Shown: positions 54,468 through 63,981, numbered from the stretch's first letter. The stretch: 64,000 nucleotides of DNA from Natrialba aegyptia DSM 13077 (GCF_000337535.1 NZ_AOIP01000009.1:56375-120374), one strand, 5' to 3'. Numbers and translations: made by a program. The notes: generated from the letters alone by a model not told the origin.

Positions 54468-56849
54468 ATGAGCGAGAGGGACCTCACGAACCCCGAGTAC
54501 TACCTGAATCGGGAACTCTCAGAGCTTGCTTTTCAGGAGCGTGTTCTTTGCGAGGGGATGGACGAGCGCAATCCACCACTCGAACGGCTTCGATTTCTTG
54601 CGTTCTTTACCAAGAACACTGACGAGTTCTTCATGAAGCGCGTCGGTGGGCTCAAACAGCAGATCGAAGCCGACGTGACCGAGACGACGCCGGATGGTCG
54701 AACGCCGAAACAACAGTGGCGCGAGGTGCTTGATACCGCACGTCCGCTTTTTCGCCAGCAATCAGCATATTGGCAAAACACGCTCAAGCCCACACTCGCG
54801 GATGAGGGTATCGAGATTTGCGATCTCGACGAGTTATCGGCGGATACGCGCGAAACGGTACGGACGTACTTCGAGGAGTCGATACTGCCAACGCTGACGC
54901 CCCTTTCGTTCGACCCGGCTCACCCGTTTCCGTTCATTTCGAATCTCTCACTTTCTCTTGCTGTACTTTCGTCGGACGAGGCTGATGACCCCACGTTCAC
55001 TCGCATCAAAATCCCATCAAACCAGCCGCGGTTGATAGCGATTCCCGACAGAACGGATCGGTATATTCTCATCGAAGAGTTGATCGAAGCAAATCTTGAT
55101 CTACTGCTTCCCGATCTCGACATCCGCGACGTGTCGAAATTCAAAGTGACTCGGAACGCTGAGGTGCGGCGTAACGAAGAGGTCGCTGAGGACCTCATCG
55201 ATATGGTTGAGGAGGTTCTCGAGCAGCGTCGCTTTGCGACAGTCGTCAGGCTGGAAGTCGATGCCGATATGCCAGCCGAGTCGCTTTCGACCCTCAAAGC
55301 GCAGCTTGATGTGCATGATCGGGAAGTGTTCTATCGGGAGGGACCAATCGATTTCGAGGACTTTTTCGAACTCGCCGAGCTGGACCGTCCTGATCTCAAG
55401 CGGTCTTCGTGGACCCCACGAGCACACCCCCGATTTCGATCGGTGACGAGCGATACTCAAGACGGACCGATGGCTATCTTTGATGAGATTCGAGAGGGGG
55501 ATGTCCTTGTACATCATCCGTACCACTCCTTCGAAGGGACGGTACAACAGTTTCTCAACGCGGCGGCAAACGACCCCAACGTGCTCGCAGTGAAAGCGGC
55601 CATCTATCGGACGGCGAGTGACTCGAAGGTGATACAAAGTCTCATCGACGCCGCCAAGAACGGCAAGCAGGTGGCTGTGATGGTTGAACTCAAGGCTCGC
55701 TTCGACGAGAAGAATAACCTGGAGTGGGTTCGACAACTCGAGGAGGAAGGTATCCACGTCGCCTACGGAACCGTCAACCTGAAAACGCATTCTAAGACTG
55801 CGCTCGTCGTTCGACAGGAAGACGACGGTGTTCGACTCTACTCACACGTCGGGACGGGAAATTACCACTCGGAGACGGCGAAGGGGTATTCTGATCTGGG
55901 GTTGGTGACCGCCAATCAGGACATTGGCCACGACCTCACGAAGGTATTCAACTTTTTTACCGGACCAACGCTCGATGATCGCTTCCGGAAGCTCCTAATC
56001 GCGCCTGTAACGATGCGCGAGCGGTTTACGGAGATGATTAGACGGGAAGCTGACCATGCCGATGCGGGCCGACGGGCGCGGATCGTCGTGAAGGTAAACG
56101 GACTCGAAGATCCCTCGATGGTCGAGGAACTCTATCGCGCTTCGAGAGCCGGTGTTGAGATCGATCTGATTGTTCGGGACATCTGTCGGCTCCGCCCTGG
56201 TATCGAAGCGTTGAGCGAGAACATCACTGTCCATTCGATTGTCGGCCGATTCCTCGAACACGCTCGAATCTTCTACTTCGAAAACGGTGGCAAGCCTGAA
56301 TGGTACATTGGGTCGGCCGATTGGATGACACGGAATCTCGACTATCGGGTGGAAGCCGTTACTCCGGTTCAGGAGACACAACTGCGTAGACAACTCCGGT
56401 TCATCCTGGAGTCGTCAATGGCGGATAACCGCCGTCGGTGGGTGATGCAAAGCGACGGGAGCTACGAGCAAATCTCTCCGGGTGATGACCCCGTACGGGA
56501 CATCCAAGAGATACTGATGACAGCCACGAAAGCGGCTCTCGATCGCGGAAGTGAATCGGGGCTGATGGTCGATACAGATCTCATCGAGGGGGACCTCCTC
56601 ATTGCGGACGCGTCCGAAACCGATGCAGATGCCGGTCGCGAGAAACCGGATGACTCCACGCACGACGAGACAATTACTCAGGCCCGGTCAGACGGCGGAG
56701 AGAAACCTGTGTTCGACGCGTATTCCGAGTACTGGTATCGTCCTAACAGCGAAATCTACGACTGGGCAGTTCGAACAACTGACGGCGAACGACGGTATTT
56801 CAAGACTCGTGAGGGAGCGCGGAATCGTCTCCGATCGGAGTACGTATAA
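54468..56849 (+). CDS. ppk1: Polyphosphate kinase 1
   Basis: The 793-residue enzyme makes long-chain polyphosphate from ATP. The active-site His pair is H441 ('KTHSKTALVV') and H460 ('SHVGTGNYHSETA'), matching H435 and H454 of the E. coli enzyme with the same spacing. The N-terminal 'YLNRELSELAFQERVL' and C-terminal 'PEWYIGSADWMTRNLDYRVE' are family signatures. A variable acidic segment (about 700-745) lies near the C-terminus. The gene has lower GC than its neighbours and may have been acquired. Context: a phosphatase is encoded convergently just downstream. Confidence 0.94.
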   Translation: MSERDLTNPEYYLNRELSELAFQERVLCEGMDERNPPLERLRFLAFFTKNTDEFFMKRVGGLKQQIEADVTETTPDGRTPKQQWREVLDTARPLFRQQSAYWQNTLKPTLADEGIEICDLDELSADTRETVRTYFEESILPTLTPLSFDPAHPFPFISNLSLSLAVLSSDEADDPTFTRIKIPSNQPRLIAIPDRTDRYILIEELIEANLDLLLPDLDIRDVSKFKVTRNAEVRRNEEVAEDLIDMVEEVLEQRRFATVVRLEVDADMPAESLSTLKAQLDVHDREVFYREGPIDFEDFFELAELDRPDLKRSSWTPRAHPRFRSVTSDTQDGPMAIFDEIREGDVLVHHPYHSFEGTVQQFLNAAANDPNVLAVKAAIYRTASDSKVIQSLIDAAKNGKQVAVMVELKARFDEKNNLEWVRQLEEEGIHVAYGTVNLKTHSKTALVVRQEDDGVRLYSHVGTGNYHSETAKGYSDLGLVTANQDIGHDLTKVFNFFTGPTLDDRFRKLLIAPVTMRERFTEMIRREADHADAGRRARIVVKVNGLEDPSMVEELYRASRAGVEIDLIVRDICRLRPGIEALSENITVHSIVGRFLEHARIFYFENGGKPEWYIGSADWMTRNLDYRVEAVTPVQETQLRRQLRFILESSMADNRRRWVMQSDGSYEQISPGDDPVRDIQEILMTATKAALDRGSESGLMVDTDLIEGDLLIADASETDADAGREKPDDSTHDETITQARSDGGEKPVFDAYSEYWYRPNSEIYDWAVRTTDGERRYFKTREGARNRLRSEYV

Positions 56850-56934
56850 CGCCGATATTTCCGAACACGGTTATTCGAACTCCAAACGTATCTAGAATTG
56901 CGGGGTGTGTCCGACCTCACGGTAGAAAACCGAT

Positions 56935-57621
56935 TCAAGCCGGGTGAACGACTTTTGAGTCGTCTCGCTCTTGGTGAGTTGTCGTCTGGTCGGTAGTGAT
57001 AAATTCGTCATACCGGTAATTGTAAGCCGTGAGCATGCCACCATAGACACAGCCGGTGTCGAGACCGACGGCGAACTCTCGCTCAACCGGACGGTTGTGA
57101 ACGGTGTGTCCGAAGAAGACACGATATGGACCGTCATAACTCTCGTACCAGAACGGTCCATTATACCCATCACCGTGTGGTGCACGCATCGTCAATAGCT
57201 CTTCAACGGAGTGGTTTTCCAGTGTTTGCTTGGGGTCAACGCCACCATGGACAACGAGTGCATCCGCAAACGAGATAACAACAGGGAGCGAGTCAAAATA
57301 CGCTCGATCCCCTTCACGGAGCCATTCTGGGTCCTTGTGCCCACGCACGATTTTCTGCTCGTTGTTCCCGCGAACGCTGATGAGACGACTATCTTCGCGG
57401 ACAAGATCGATCACGCCGGGGCTATCTGGTCCCTTTCGTACCAGATCACCGACGAAGATAACGAGGTCGTCGTCGTTCAGGCCGAGGTCCGAAAGAAGCG
57501 TCTCAAGAGTGGCCCGGCTTCCGTGGACGTCACCAACGACGTAAATATCACTGTACTCATCGACATCGAACCGTTTGTGGTGTGATTCGACACCATCGCT
57601 GAACTTCGGTACTGTGTTCAT
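56935..57621 (-). CDS. PPP-family metallophosphoesterase
   Basis: The 228-residue protein has the dinuclear metal motifs GDVHG (30-34), GDLVRKG (58-64), GNNE (85-88) and 'VVHGGVDP'. It is like bacterial PrpA/ApaH-type phosphatases. Arg in GDxVxRG is shifted by one (RKG). It may act on phosphoproteins or dinucleotide polyphosphates; polyphosphate is a speculative substrate from its neighbour. Convergent with ppk1. Confidence 0.85.
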   Translation of the reverse strand: MNTVPKFSDGVESHHKRFDVDEYSDIYVVGDVHGSRATLETLLSDLGLNDDDLVIFVGDLVRKGPDSPGVIDLVREDSRLISVRGNNEQKIVRGHKDPEWLREGDRAYFDSLPVVISFADALVVHGGVDPKQTLENHSVEELLTMRAPHGDGYNGPFWYESYDGPYRVFFGHTVHNRPVEREFAVGLDTGCVYGGMLTAYNYRYDEFITTDQTTTHQERDDSKVVHPA

Positions 57622-57906
57622 GAGAAACTGTTTGGAATGGGTGGTGGGTCGATCTCTATCGGCGTTCAGACATCTATTCTCCGTAACCGGGTTAAGCTGT
57701 TTCTAGTAGCAGACTATACGGCTATGTATGAGTCCCCCTAGATAAGAGAAACCGGACGCTATCGTACTGACGAATATTCGTCGGATCCGAACCCAATCTG
57801 TGAATAGGCATCCTCGATACTCCCTGTAACAACTGTCGGTACACACAAGACGCCGACCCCACGTGACGCGGATCATCGGCGGCGGTAATCCGACCGTCCT
57901 CGAACG

Positions 57907-58950
57907 CTACTGGTAGGAAAGTTCGAGTTCACGCGCGCGTTCTAACAGTGATTCGTCGTAGCGCTCTGCGGTTTGGGCCGGTCGCCGGTCGTCGATTGCA
58001 CGGACCTGTTGGACCGTATTTTCGAAGTTCTTGAACGTCGCTTCGTCGACCATCTGGCCGTCGATGGTGACCGCGCCGGTGCCTTCACGTTTGGCTTCGT
58101 TGAACCGCTCGATCTTGTGCACGTCGCGTTCTAGTTCGGCGGGCGTGGGCATGTGGATCGTGTTGGCCTGGATGGTCTGTTTGGGATAGAGCGACCAAGA
58201 ACCGTCCAGACCGAGCCGGGCCTCGTGTTCGACCTGATCGGCGTACTCGTCGGCGTTGTAGTAGGTCAGCCCGGCGCGTTCTTTGAACAGGTCGTCGAAC
58301 GGGCCGCCGATCGAGAGCAAGTCGCCGGCGCTGGCCTCGTTCGAGAGTTCTTCGAGCAGGCCGTCCCAGCGTGGGCGGCCGTCGCCGAGGTCGCGCCCGC
58401 CGAGTTCGGCGGTGTAGTCGACGGGACCGAAGACGAGCGCGGTGAGTCGCGATTCCGCGCCGAACGCGGCGATCTTTCGGAGGTCGGACTTGGCCCGGCC
58501 GGTTTCGACGATGATCGAGAGGCCGATCGAGTTGTCCGGATAGCCGTGTTCGGACTCGGCCTCGGCGACGACCTCGGCCGCTCGCTGGACGTCCTCAAGT
58601 CGGCCGACCTTGGGGACGACGACGCCCTCGATGTCGTCGCCGAGTTCGGCCACGAGCTGATCGATCTGGTTGCGGCCCTTCTCCCGGTAGTCCGCGTCCT
58701 CGTAGCTCCACTCGACGCGCGGCCAGATTTCGCCGGGGAACTCGTACTCGGGGACGCGGTCGATGGTGTTTTCGAGTCCTTCGGCTTTCATGTCGGGAGC
58801 GGTGCCGTCCTCCAGGTCGGGGACGAGCCAGTCGGGTGCCTGGAAGCCATCGGCCTCGAGGCCGGAGACGAGGTATTTTGCGGAGTCGTCTTTCGGGACG
58901 GCGGCCGGTGCGGTCTGGAAGGTTCGGCAGAGTCGGATGTCGTCGGTCAT
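57907..58950 (-). CDS. citE: Beta-methylmalyl-CoA lyase (CitE/HpcH family)
   Basis: The 347-residue TIM-barrel lyase has 'DWLVPDLEDGTAPDMK', 'VVVPKVGRLEDV', 'LSIIVETGRA' and 'SWSLYPKQTIQANTI'. In the methylaspartate cycle it splits beta-methylmalyl-CoA into glyoxylate and propionyl-CoA. It is the last gene of the leftward operon, 47 bases behind the hydratase gene. The ATG at 58950 is the first good start; longer frames are shadows of the hydratase gene. Confidence 0.88.
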   Translation of the reverse strand: MTDDIRLCRTFQTAPAAVPKDDSAKYLVSGLEADGFQAPDWLVPDLEDGTAPDMKAEGLENTIDRVPEYEFPGEIWPRVEWSYEDADYREKGRNQIDQLVAELGDDIEGVVVPKVGRLEDVQRAAEVVAEAESEHGYPDNSIGLSIIVETGRAKSDLRKIAAFGAESRLTALVFGPVDYTAELGGRDLGDGRPRWDGLLEELSNEASAGDLLSIGGPFDDLFKERAGLTYYNADEYADQVEHEARLGLDGSWSLYPKQTIQANTIHMPTPAELERDVHKIERFNEAKREGTGAVTIDGQMVDEATFKNFENTVQQVRAIDDRRPAQTAERYDESLLERARELELSYQ

Positions 58951-58997
58951 GTCTGGATTGTCTGTGTTGTCTGGTGAATCGGATCGCAGGTACTCTC

Positions 58998-60137
58998 TCA
59001 GGCTGTACGCTTTCGAATCTCGGCGATTCTGGTTCCCGAATACACGGGTTCGTCGTCCTGGTTGAACGCGATGTGTTCGAACCGGACCGTTCCCGCGGCA
59101 TCGATCGAGGCGTCGTTGTCGGCCGAGAGCACGCGCGTGAACGCGTAGACGGTGTCGCCGGGTGCGACGAACGTGTGGAATTTCTCGTCGTCGAAACCGA
59201 CCTCGCGCCAGGTTCGCTCGTCCGAGCGGGCGTGGCCGAGCGCGGTCGAGCGGGTCACGTCGCCGTAGGTGACGATGTCGCCCGACGGCGAGTCGGCCAT
59301 CGCGTCGGCGTTGTGGTGCTGCTTGGCCGTGTTGAGCGTCGCGAGCGGGAGCGAGGCCACGGTCACGTCGTCCTGGGTGCGCCCGCGTTCGTGGCGGTAG
59401 GCGACGGCGGCGTCGCGTCCTTCGGCCGTCTCGAGCGCATCGACGAAATCCTCGAAGAAGCCCCCATCGGGGGTGACGAACGTTTCGGGGAGACCGGAAC
59501 CGTCTTCGTCTCCGTCGGCATCGGCCGCTGTAGCGCTCCCGCCGCCGTCCGTCGCGACCGGTTCCCGGCGCGGAATCATATTCGTCCGCTCGTACGAGCA
59601 CAGCACCTCGCCCGTCGCGGCGTCTTTCCCCCTCGTCCGCCAGGTGACGATGCCGAACTCGGGACGCGAACTCGAGGTCGCCGTCGAGACGACCTCGCTC
59701 TCGACGCGGAGTTCGGTGCCGGCGTACACGGGAGCACCGGGGAATCGCACGTCGGTCCGTCCGAGGAAGTAGCCGCCCTTCTCGCTCAGATCCTCGACGG
59801 TGATGCCGAGCGTGGCGGCGGTGAGGTAGTCCGGGTGGATCGGCGGCCCGTCGAAGCCCCGCTCCGCGGCGGCGTCGGAACGCCAGTACGCCGGATCGTG
59901 GTTGAGCGTCTGGCTCATCCACGACTCGTTGCCCCAGCGGGTGAGTGTCAGGCCGGGGTCGTGTTGAAGGCGGTCGCCCTCGGCGAAGTCCTCGAAGCAG
60001 TTGCCCTTCTCTCGCGTCTCGGATTGCTCGAGCGCCCGTGCGAACGTGTCGGGATCCGTCCAGTCAACCGGTCGCGGTTCGCTTTGTTCTCCGCTCCCGG
60101 TTTCGGTTTCGGAATCCCGTTGTGCTTCCCTAGTCAT
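58998..60137 (-). CDS. mch: Mesaconyl-CoA hydratase (MaoC-like double hotdog)
   Basis: The 379-residue protein has two MaoC-like halves. 'LTLTRWGNESWMSQTLNHDPAYWRS' (part) and 'HHNADAMADSPSGDIVTYGD' are the conserved segments. It hydrates mesaconyl-CoA to beta-methylmalyl-CoA. It overlaps the methylaspartate ammonia-lyase gene by eight bases. An Asp/Ala/Gly insert (about 193-210) separates the halves. Confidence 0.87.
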   Translation of the reverse strand: MTREAQRDSETETGSGEQSEPRPVDWTDPDTFARALEQSETREKGNCFEDFAEGDRLQHDPGLTLTRWGNESWMSQTLNHDPAYWRSDAAAERGFDGPPIHPDYLTAATLGITVEDLSEKGGYFLGRTDVRFPGAPVYAGTELRVESEVVSTATSSSRPEFGIVTWRTRGKDAATGEVLCSYERTNMIPRREPVATDGGGSATAADADGDEDGSGLPETFVTPDGGFFEDFVDALETAEGRDAAVAYRHERGRTQDDVTVASLPLATLNTAKQHHNADAMADSPSGDIVTYGDVTRSTALGHARSDERTWREVGFDDEKFHTFVAPGDTVYAFTRVLSADNDASIDAAGTVRFEHIAFNQDDEPVYSGTRIAEIRKRTA

Positions 60138-61410
60138 CTGCGGTCACCTCGTCGGTATCGAGTTCGGGTTGCCGGCTGCGGTTTCGGCGCGCGATCGTCC
60201 GCCGCATCTCGTTTTCGACGATCATGTAGCCCTCGTCGAAGCCCATGCCGGGCTTTGCGAGCACCTGCGCGGCGTCGGTCGCGAGCGCGACGTGTGCGCA
60301 GGCGCGTGCGGACGTTGCCGTTTCGTTGCAGGTGCCCCCGAGGTAGGCGCGGGTCTCGGTCCCCTCGCAGTAGCGGACGGCTTGCCCGCTCCGGTGGACA
60401 CTACCGAGGTCCGGCGTCTTGATCTGGACGACGTCGGCCGCGCCGGCGTCGACGAACGCCCGCACGTCTGCGAAGGTGTTGCACCACTCGTCGGCGACGA
60501 TATCGACGCCGACGCCGGCCTCCTGTAATCCCGTCCGAAGCTCCACCATCGCCTCGATCTGCGCCTCGCGACCGCCGGCGTCCATCGGCCCCTCGATCTG
60601 GATCGGGTACGGCCCCGCGGCGTCCTCGACGGCGGCGAAGTACTCGACTACCTCGTCGCGATCGTAGGGGCCGCCGAAAACCTCCCCGATCATCCCGTAC
60701 ACGTCGATGTGGAATCGCGGCTCGTAGTCGTCGGGACCGAGTTCCTGCGAGCGCTCGGTGAGCCACTCGATGAACTCGAGCAGCGTCTCCCCGTTCTCGC
60801 CGATCTTCTCGACGCTGTTGATCAGCGCGTGCGGGAGGACGGGGACGCCCTTGACGAACATCTTCTCCGTGTTCGTGTAGCGGTCGTCACCGGACTGGCC
60901 GAAGACCGGAACGGGTTCCGTCGCGGGCTCCGTGCCGAGCGCGTCGGCCAGTACGTCCGTGCGCGTCGTGCTCTCGGCTGCGGCGGCTGCCGCGAGCAGC
61001 GCCTGGGACACGCCGTAACGGATCGCAGTATGGAGTTGGCTCCCGCCGATCGCTACCTCCTCGAGGCGGTCGACGTTCGCCAGAAACTCGCTTGCGTCTC
61101 GTCCCGCGAGCGTTTCGGCGACGGGTCCCTCGACGACGGGCGCGAACTCGTCGGCCCGAAAGAGCGGATCGCGTCCGCCCGCGCCGGAGTACTGGACCGC
61201 GGCGCAGTCGCCGCGGTGGGTCGTTCCGTCCGCGAGTTCAACGTCGACGATGAGGGTTTCGCCGGCCTGGCGGATTTCCTCGAAGCCGTCGGTGACGGGG
61301 TCGCCGGTGTAGGTGAACCCGTCCTGCTGTGCACCGTGCTTGATCGCGCGCTGGTCGTCGAAGAAGAACCCGGCGTAGCCGGGGGTTGCGTGGATGGCTG
61401 TGATTTCCAT
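60130..61410 (-). CDS. mal: Methylaspartate ammonia-lyase
   Basis: The 426-residue enolase-superfamily enzyme deaminates 3-methylaspartate to mesaconate. 'YSGAGGRDPLF', 'ALINSVEKIGENGE', 'RFHIDVYGMIGEVF', 'PIQIEGPMD', 'DEWCNTFADV' and 'VQIKTPDLGSVH' (with the catalytic Lys) match the family. The start at 61410 begins the first conserved strand. Confidence 0.93.
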   Translation of the reverse strand: MEITAIHATPGYAGFFFDDQRAIKHGAQQDGFTYTGDPVTDGFEEIRQAGETLIVDVELADGTTHRGDCAAVQYSGAGGRDPLFRADEFAPVVEGPVAETLAGRDASEFLANVDRLEEVAIGGSQLHTAIRYGVSQALLAAAAAAESTTRTDVLADALGTEPATEPVPVFGQSGDDRYTNTEKMFVKGVPVLPHALINSVEKIGENGETLLEFIEWLTERSQELGPDDYEPRFHIDVYGMIGEVFGGPYDRDEVVEYFAAVEDAAGPYPIQIEGPMDAGGREAQIEAMVELRTGLQEAGVGVDIVADEWCNTFADVRAFVDAGAADVVQIKTPDLGSVHRSGQAVRYCEGTETRAYLGGTCNETATSARACAHVALATDAAQVLAKPGMGFDEGYMIVENEMRRTIARRNRSRQPELDTDEVTADD

Positions 61411-61490
61411 TGTTGGCGTTGAAGTTTGGGTTGCGATTGAGATTGAAGTGGGGGTGAGGGTGATATTGCGGGTGACTGTTGAGCGTCGTC
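61411..61490. other. 80-base gap within the methylaspartate operon
   Basis: Between glmE and mal is a purine-rich repetitive spacer with short TTGAAGTTTGGGTTG-like units on the plus strand. It could be an mRNA processing or internal promoter site; nothing firm. Confidence 0.35.
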
Positions 61491-62930
61491 TTAGACGTCC
61501 CCCGCGTTCTGGGGGCGACCGATGAGTTTTCCGTCGCTGATCGCGTCGACGTCGTCTGCAACCATGCGAAACGACTGGTCGCGGCCTTCGGTGTCCGCGC
61601 GTCGCGAGAGTCGCGCCCGGTGGATTTCCTTGATGTCGTCGTCCATCGCGAGGTCGGCCCACTCGAAGATGCGGACGCGGCCGTCGTCGTCCCGTGCGGG
61701 GAGGACGGCCCCTCTCGCGCTGTCGCTCGGTGCGAACGGCACGTCGAGTGCGCCCGAGTCGAACGCCTTGATCGTCCCCTGGACGACGTCGCCGTCGCCG
61801 TGCTCGAGGATGGTGTCCATGAGACACCGCGTTTCGCGCTCGATCAGGTCCTGTTCCTCCGCGATACCGTCGATGTCGATCTCCTGCTCGATCGCCATGT
61901 CGATGACCTGGCGCGTCGTGCGCAGTCCGGAGGCGTTCGCCTCCTTCGTCGGCACGCCCTGGAACTCCTGGGGGGACTTGGTGATGACCTTGTCCGGCCG
62001 GGCGATGGCGGCGGTCATCCCGCCGAGGCTGATCACGCCGTTCGCGCGGGCCTCGTCCGGCGGGAAGCCGCCCATCCACTCGTGGAAAACCGTGGTGACG
62101 ACGACCTCGTCGGGCAGGAACTCGTCGCCCAGTTTCTGCAGGGCGTTCAGCGCTGCAACGTCCTGGACGACGTTGCCGACCTGGCCGTAGCCCAGCGTCA
62201 CGGAGCGTACGCCCTGCGTGGCGGCGAATTGACCCTCGACCAGCATGATCGCGATGGCGATCGAGGGCGGCACCAGGGTTCCGGTCAGCGGCCCGAACGG
62301 CTCGCGGTTGATCCGCACGCCGCGTTCCGTGTAGGCTCCCGCGAGCCGGTCGACGAACTGCCACTTCTCGATGGTCTCCTCCAAGCCGTGGCGCTTGGTG
62401 TAGGGAATGTTGTACGAGATCGGACCGCCCTCGAAGCTCTGGAAGCCGCCAGCGAACGTGATGGCAGCCAGCAGGCGGGCGTCGGGCGTCCCGTGGCGAA
62501 CCTCGATCGGGGCGTCGATCGCCTCGATCAGCTCCCGGCAACCCGAAACGCCGTGGTTGACCGCCGGGAATCCGTTGAGGGTGTCCTCGCCGCTCTCGCG
62601 GGCGTTCTCGAGTCCCTCCTGGGCCTTCTCGTACTCGTTATCGCGCGTGTACGAGTCGATCGTCGTCGGGAGGAGATCCGCTTTCCCCTCTCCGTGGAGG
62701 TACTCGAGCAGTTCGACCTGATCGTCGAGGCGCGGCACGCCGGCCCGCGGCTGCAAGAGTGGTTTGGTCGCCTCTTCGAGAACGTCGGCGAAGCGCTTGC
62801 TCGCGGGAAGCGACTCGTGGTACGCGATCGCCTCGTCGAAGTCGACGTCTGCACCCGTCGGCCAGTCGGCCCGAATCTCCTCGTCGATACGCCGTAGCTC
62901 GTCGGCCGGAATGCGTTCGTCTCGTATCAT
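61491..62930 (-). CDS. glmE: Glutamate mutase epsilon (catalytic) subunit
   Basis: The 479-residue protein is the TIM-barrel subunit of coenzyme-B12-dependent glutamate mutase, which turns glutamate into 3-methylaspartate. 'VNHGVSGCRELIEAIDAPIEVRHGTPD' (part), 'FEGGPISYNIPYTKR' and 'LGYGQVGNVVQD' are typical. Its ATG directly follows the glmS stop. Confidence 0.93.
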   Translation of the reverse strand: MIRDERIPADELRRIDEEIRADWPTGADVDFDEAIAYHESLPASKRFADVLEEATKPLLQPRAGVPRLDDQVELLEYLHGEGKADLLPTTIDSYTRDNEYEKAQEGLENARESGEDTLNGFPAVNHGVSGCRELIEAIDAPIEVRHGTPDARLLAAITFAGGFQSFEGGPISYNIPYTKRHGLEETIEKWQFVDRLAGAYTERGVRINREPFGPLTGTLVPPSIAIAIMLVEGQFAATQGVRSVTLGYGQVGNVVQDVAALNALQKLGDEFLPDEVVVTTVFHEWMGGFPPDEARANGVISLGGMTAAIARPDKVITKSPQEFQGVPTKEANASGLRTTRQVIDMAIEQEIDIDGIAEEQDLIERETRCLMDTILEHGDGDVVQGTIKAFDSGALDVPFAPSDSARGAVLPARDDDGRVRIFEWADLAMDDDIKEIHRARLSRRADTEGRDQSFRMVADDVDAISDGKLIGRPQNAGDV

Positions 62931-63371
62931 CTAGGAACTGATCGTAGCGCGCTCTGTCTCCGTCGTCGTAATCTGGAGATCCTGGCGGAGCGCAGCGATC
63001 GCTTCTTCGGGGTCCGTCTCCGAGTCGAAGACCCGGTCGAAGCCGAGCTCTTCGAACGTCGCCCGCGTCTGCTCGAAGTCGTCCTGCCCGACGGCGAGGT
63101 TGCCGCCGATGTAGGTGTGGGCGTCGACACCCGCGTCTTCGAGCACGCCGTGGAATCCCTGGCAGTCCTGCTCGGCGTGGCCGTAGAGCGACGAAACCAG
63201 TACGGCCTCGGCATCGTGTGCTACCGCGGCCTCGGCGAACTCTTCCTGGGAGGTCTGGACGCCGAGGTTGATGACATCGAAGCCTGCTGCACTGAATGCC
63301 TGCTCTAGGATCGTAATGCCGACGACGTGAGCGTCCGAGCCGATCACGCCGAGGACGACCGTTTGGGACAT
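62931..63371 (-). CDS. glmS: Glutamate mutase sigma (B12-binding) subunit
   Basis: The 146-residue protein has the cobalamin-binding signature D13-x-H15-x2-G18 ('GSDAHVVGITILEQ'), the later 'VSSLYGHAEQDC' and 'YIGGNLAVG'. It binds B12 and pairs with GlmE. The Met at 63371 lies 30 nt from a TATA element; an in-frame start five codons upstream is too close to it. Confidence 0.93.
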   Translation of the reverse strand: MSQTVVLGVIGSDAHVVGITILEQAFSAAGFDVINLGVQTSQEEFAEAAVAHDAEAVLVSSLYGHAEQDCQGFHGVLEDAGVDAHTYIGGNLAVGQDDFEQTRATFEELGFDRVFDSETDPEEAIAALRQDLQITTTETERATISS

Positions 63372-63397
63372 CGTATGCAGAACCATGATGAACTCGG

Positions 63398-63405
63398 GTA
63401 TAAAC
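63398..63405 (-). promoter_or_regulatory. TATA box of the methylaspartate operon
   Basis: TTTATA on the minus strand is centred 30 nt upstream of glmS. The intergenic region to the divergent CoA-transferase (63372-63523) is AT-rich at 63405-63440, so both promoters probably lie here and may share a regulator. Confidence 0.55.
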
Positions 63406-63523
63406 CTAATGATCTTCCATGATAATATTCCTTAAACACCTTAACAGCACCTCTATGTCACAAGTTCACACCTACATGATCGATGGTAAAGGTTTAGGTG
63501 GCGGTATCGCAACCACCCACACC

Positions 63524-63981
63524 ATGGGCGCACTCTCGAACCTGCGCGTGCTGGACCTAACCCAGGTCCTCGCCGGCCCGTACTGCACGATGTTACTCGC
63601 GGACATGGGTGCCGACGTAGTCAAGATCGAACGTCCCGGCGGCGACCTCATCCGGTCGAATCCCCCCTTCGTCGACGACCCCGACGAAGAGGCCTACGGC
63701 GGCTACTTCCAGAGCGTCAACCGGGGCAAGCGAAGCATCGAACTCGACTTCACCGACGCGGACGACCGCGCGGACTTCCTCTCGCTCGTCGAGGAAGCCG
63801 ACATCGTCGTCGAGAACTACCGCGCGGGCACGATGGAAAAGTACGACCTCGGCTACGAGACGCTCACCGAGTTCAATCCGGAACTCATCTACTCCTCGAT
63901 CCGGGGCTTCGGCGACCCGCGAACCGGGGAAACCGACCGTCAGGGCCAGCCCTCCTTCGACCTCATCGCCCAGGCCCTGGG
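63524..63981 (+). CDS. mct: Family III CoA-transferase, probably succinyl-CoA:mesaconate CoA-transferase (5' part)
   Basis: The first 152 residues show the CaiB/BaiF N-terminus: 'LRVLDLTQVLAGPYCTMLLA', 'GADVVKIERPGGDLIR', 'VNRGKRSIELDF', 'VVENYRAGTMEKYDLGYE'. Next to glmS-glmE-mal-mch-citE the obvious role is activating mesaconate. The frame continues into the adapter sequence at 63982, so the 3' part is missing and the last residues (after about Gly153) are artificial. Confidence 0.82.

Noticed and set aside
54175..54471. 98-codon rightward frame before ppk1
   Set aside because: Overlapping alternative frames look equally weak and none has a family match.
57840..57900. Possible repeat of the tRNA-Ser 3' end as an att site
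   Set aside because: Only a short 'ccccac' match is present, too short to support integration.
58836..60422. A 528-codon rightward open frame
   Set aside because: It is antisense to mch and the citE start, with Arg/Val/Gly-biased composition typical of high-GC shadow frames.
60130..62541. An 803-codon leftward frame spanning mal and part of glmE
   Set aside because: The first half is an out-of-frame reading of glmE; only the mal part from 61410 is real.
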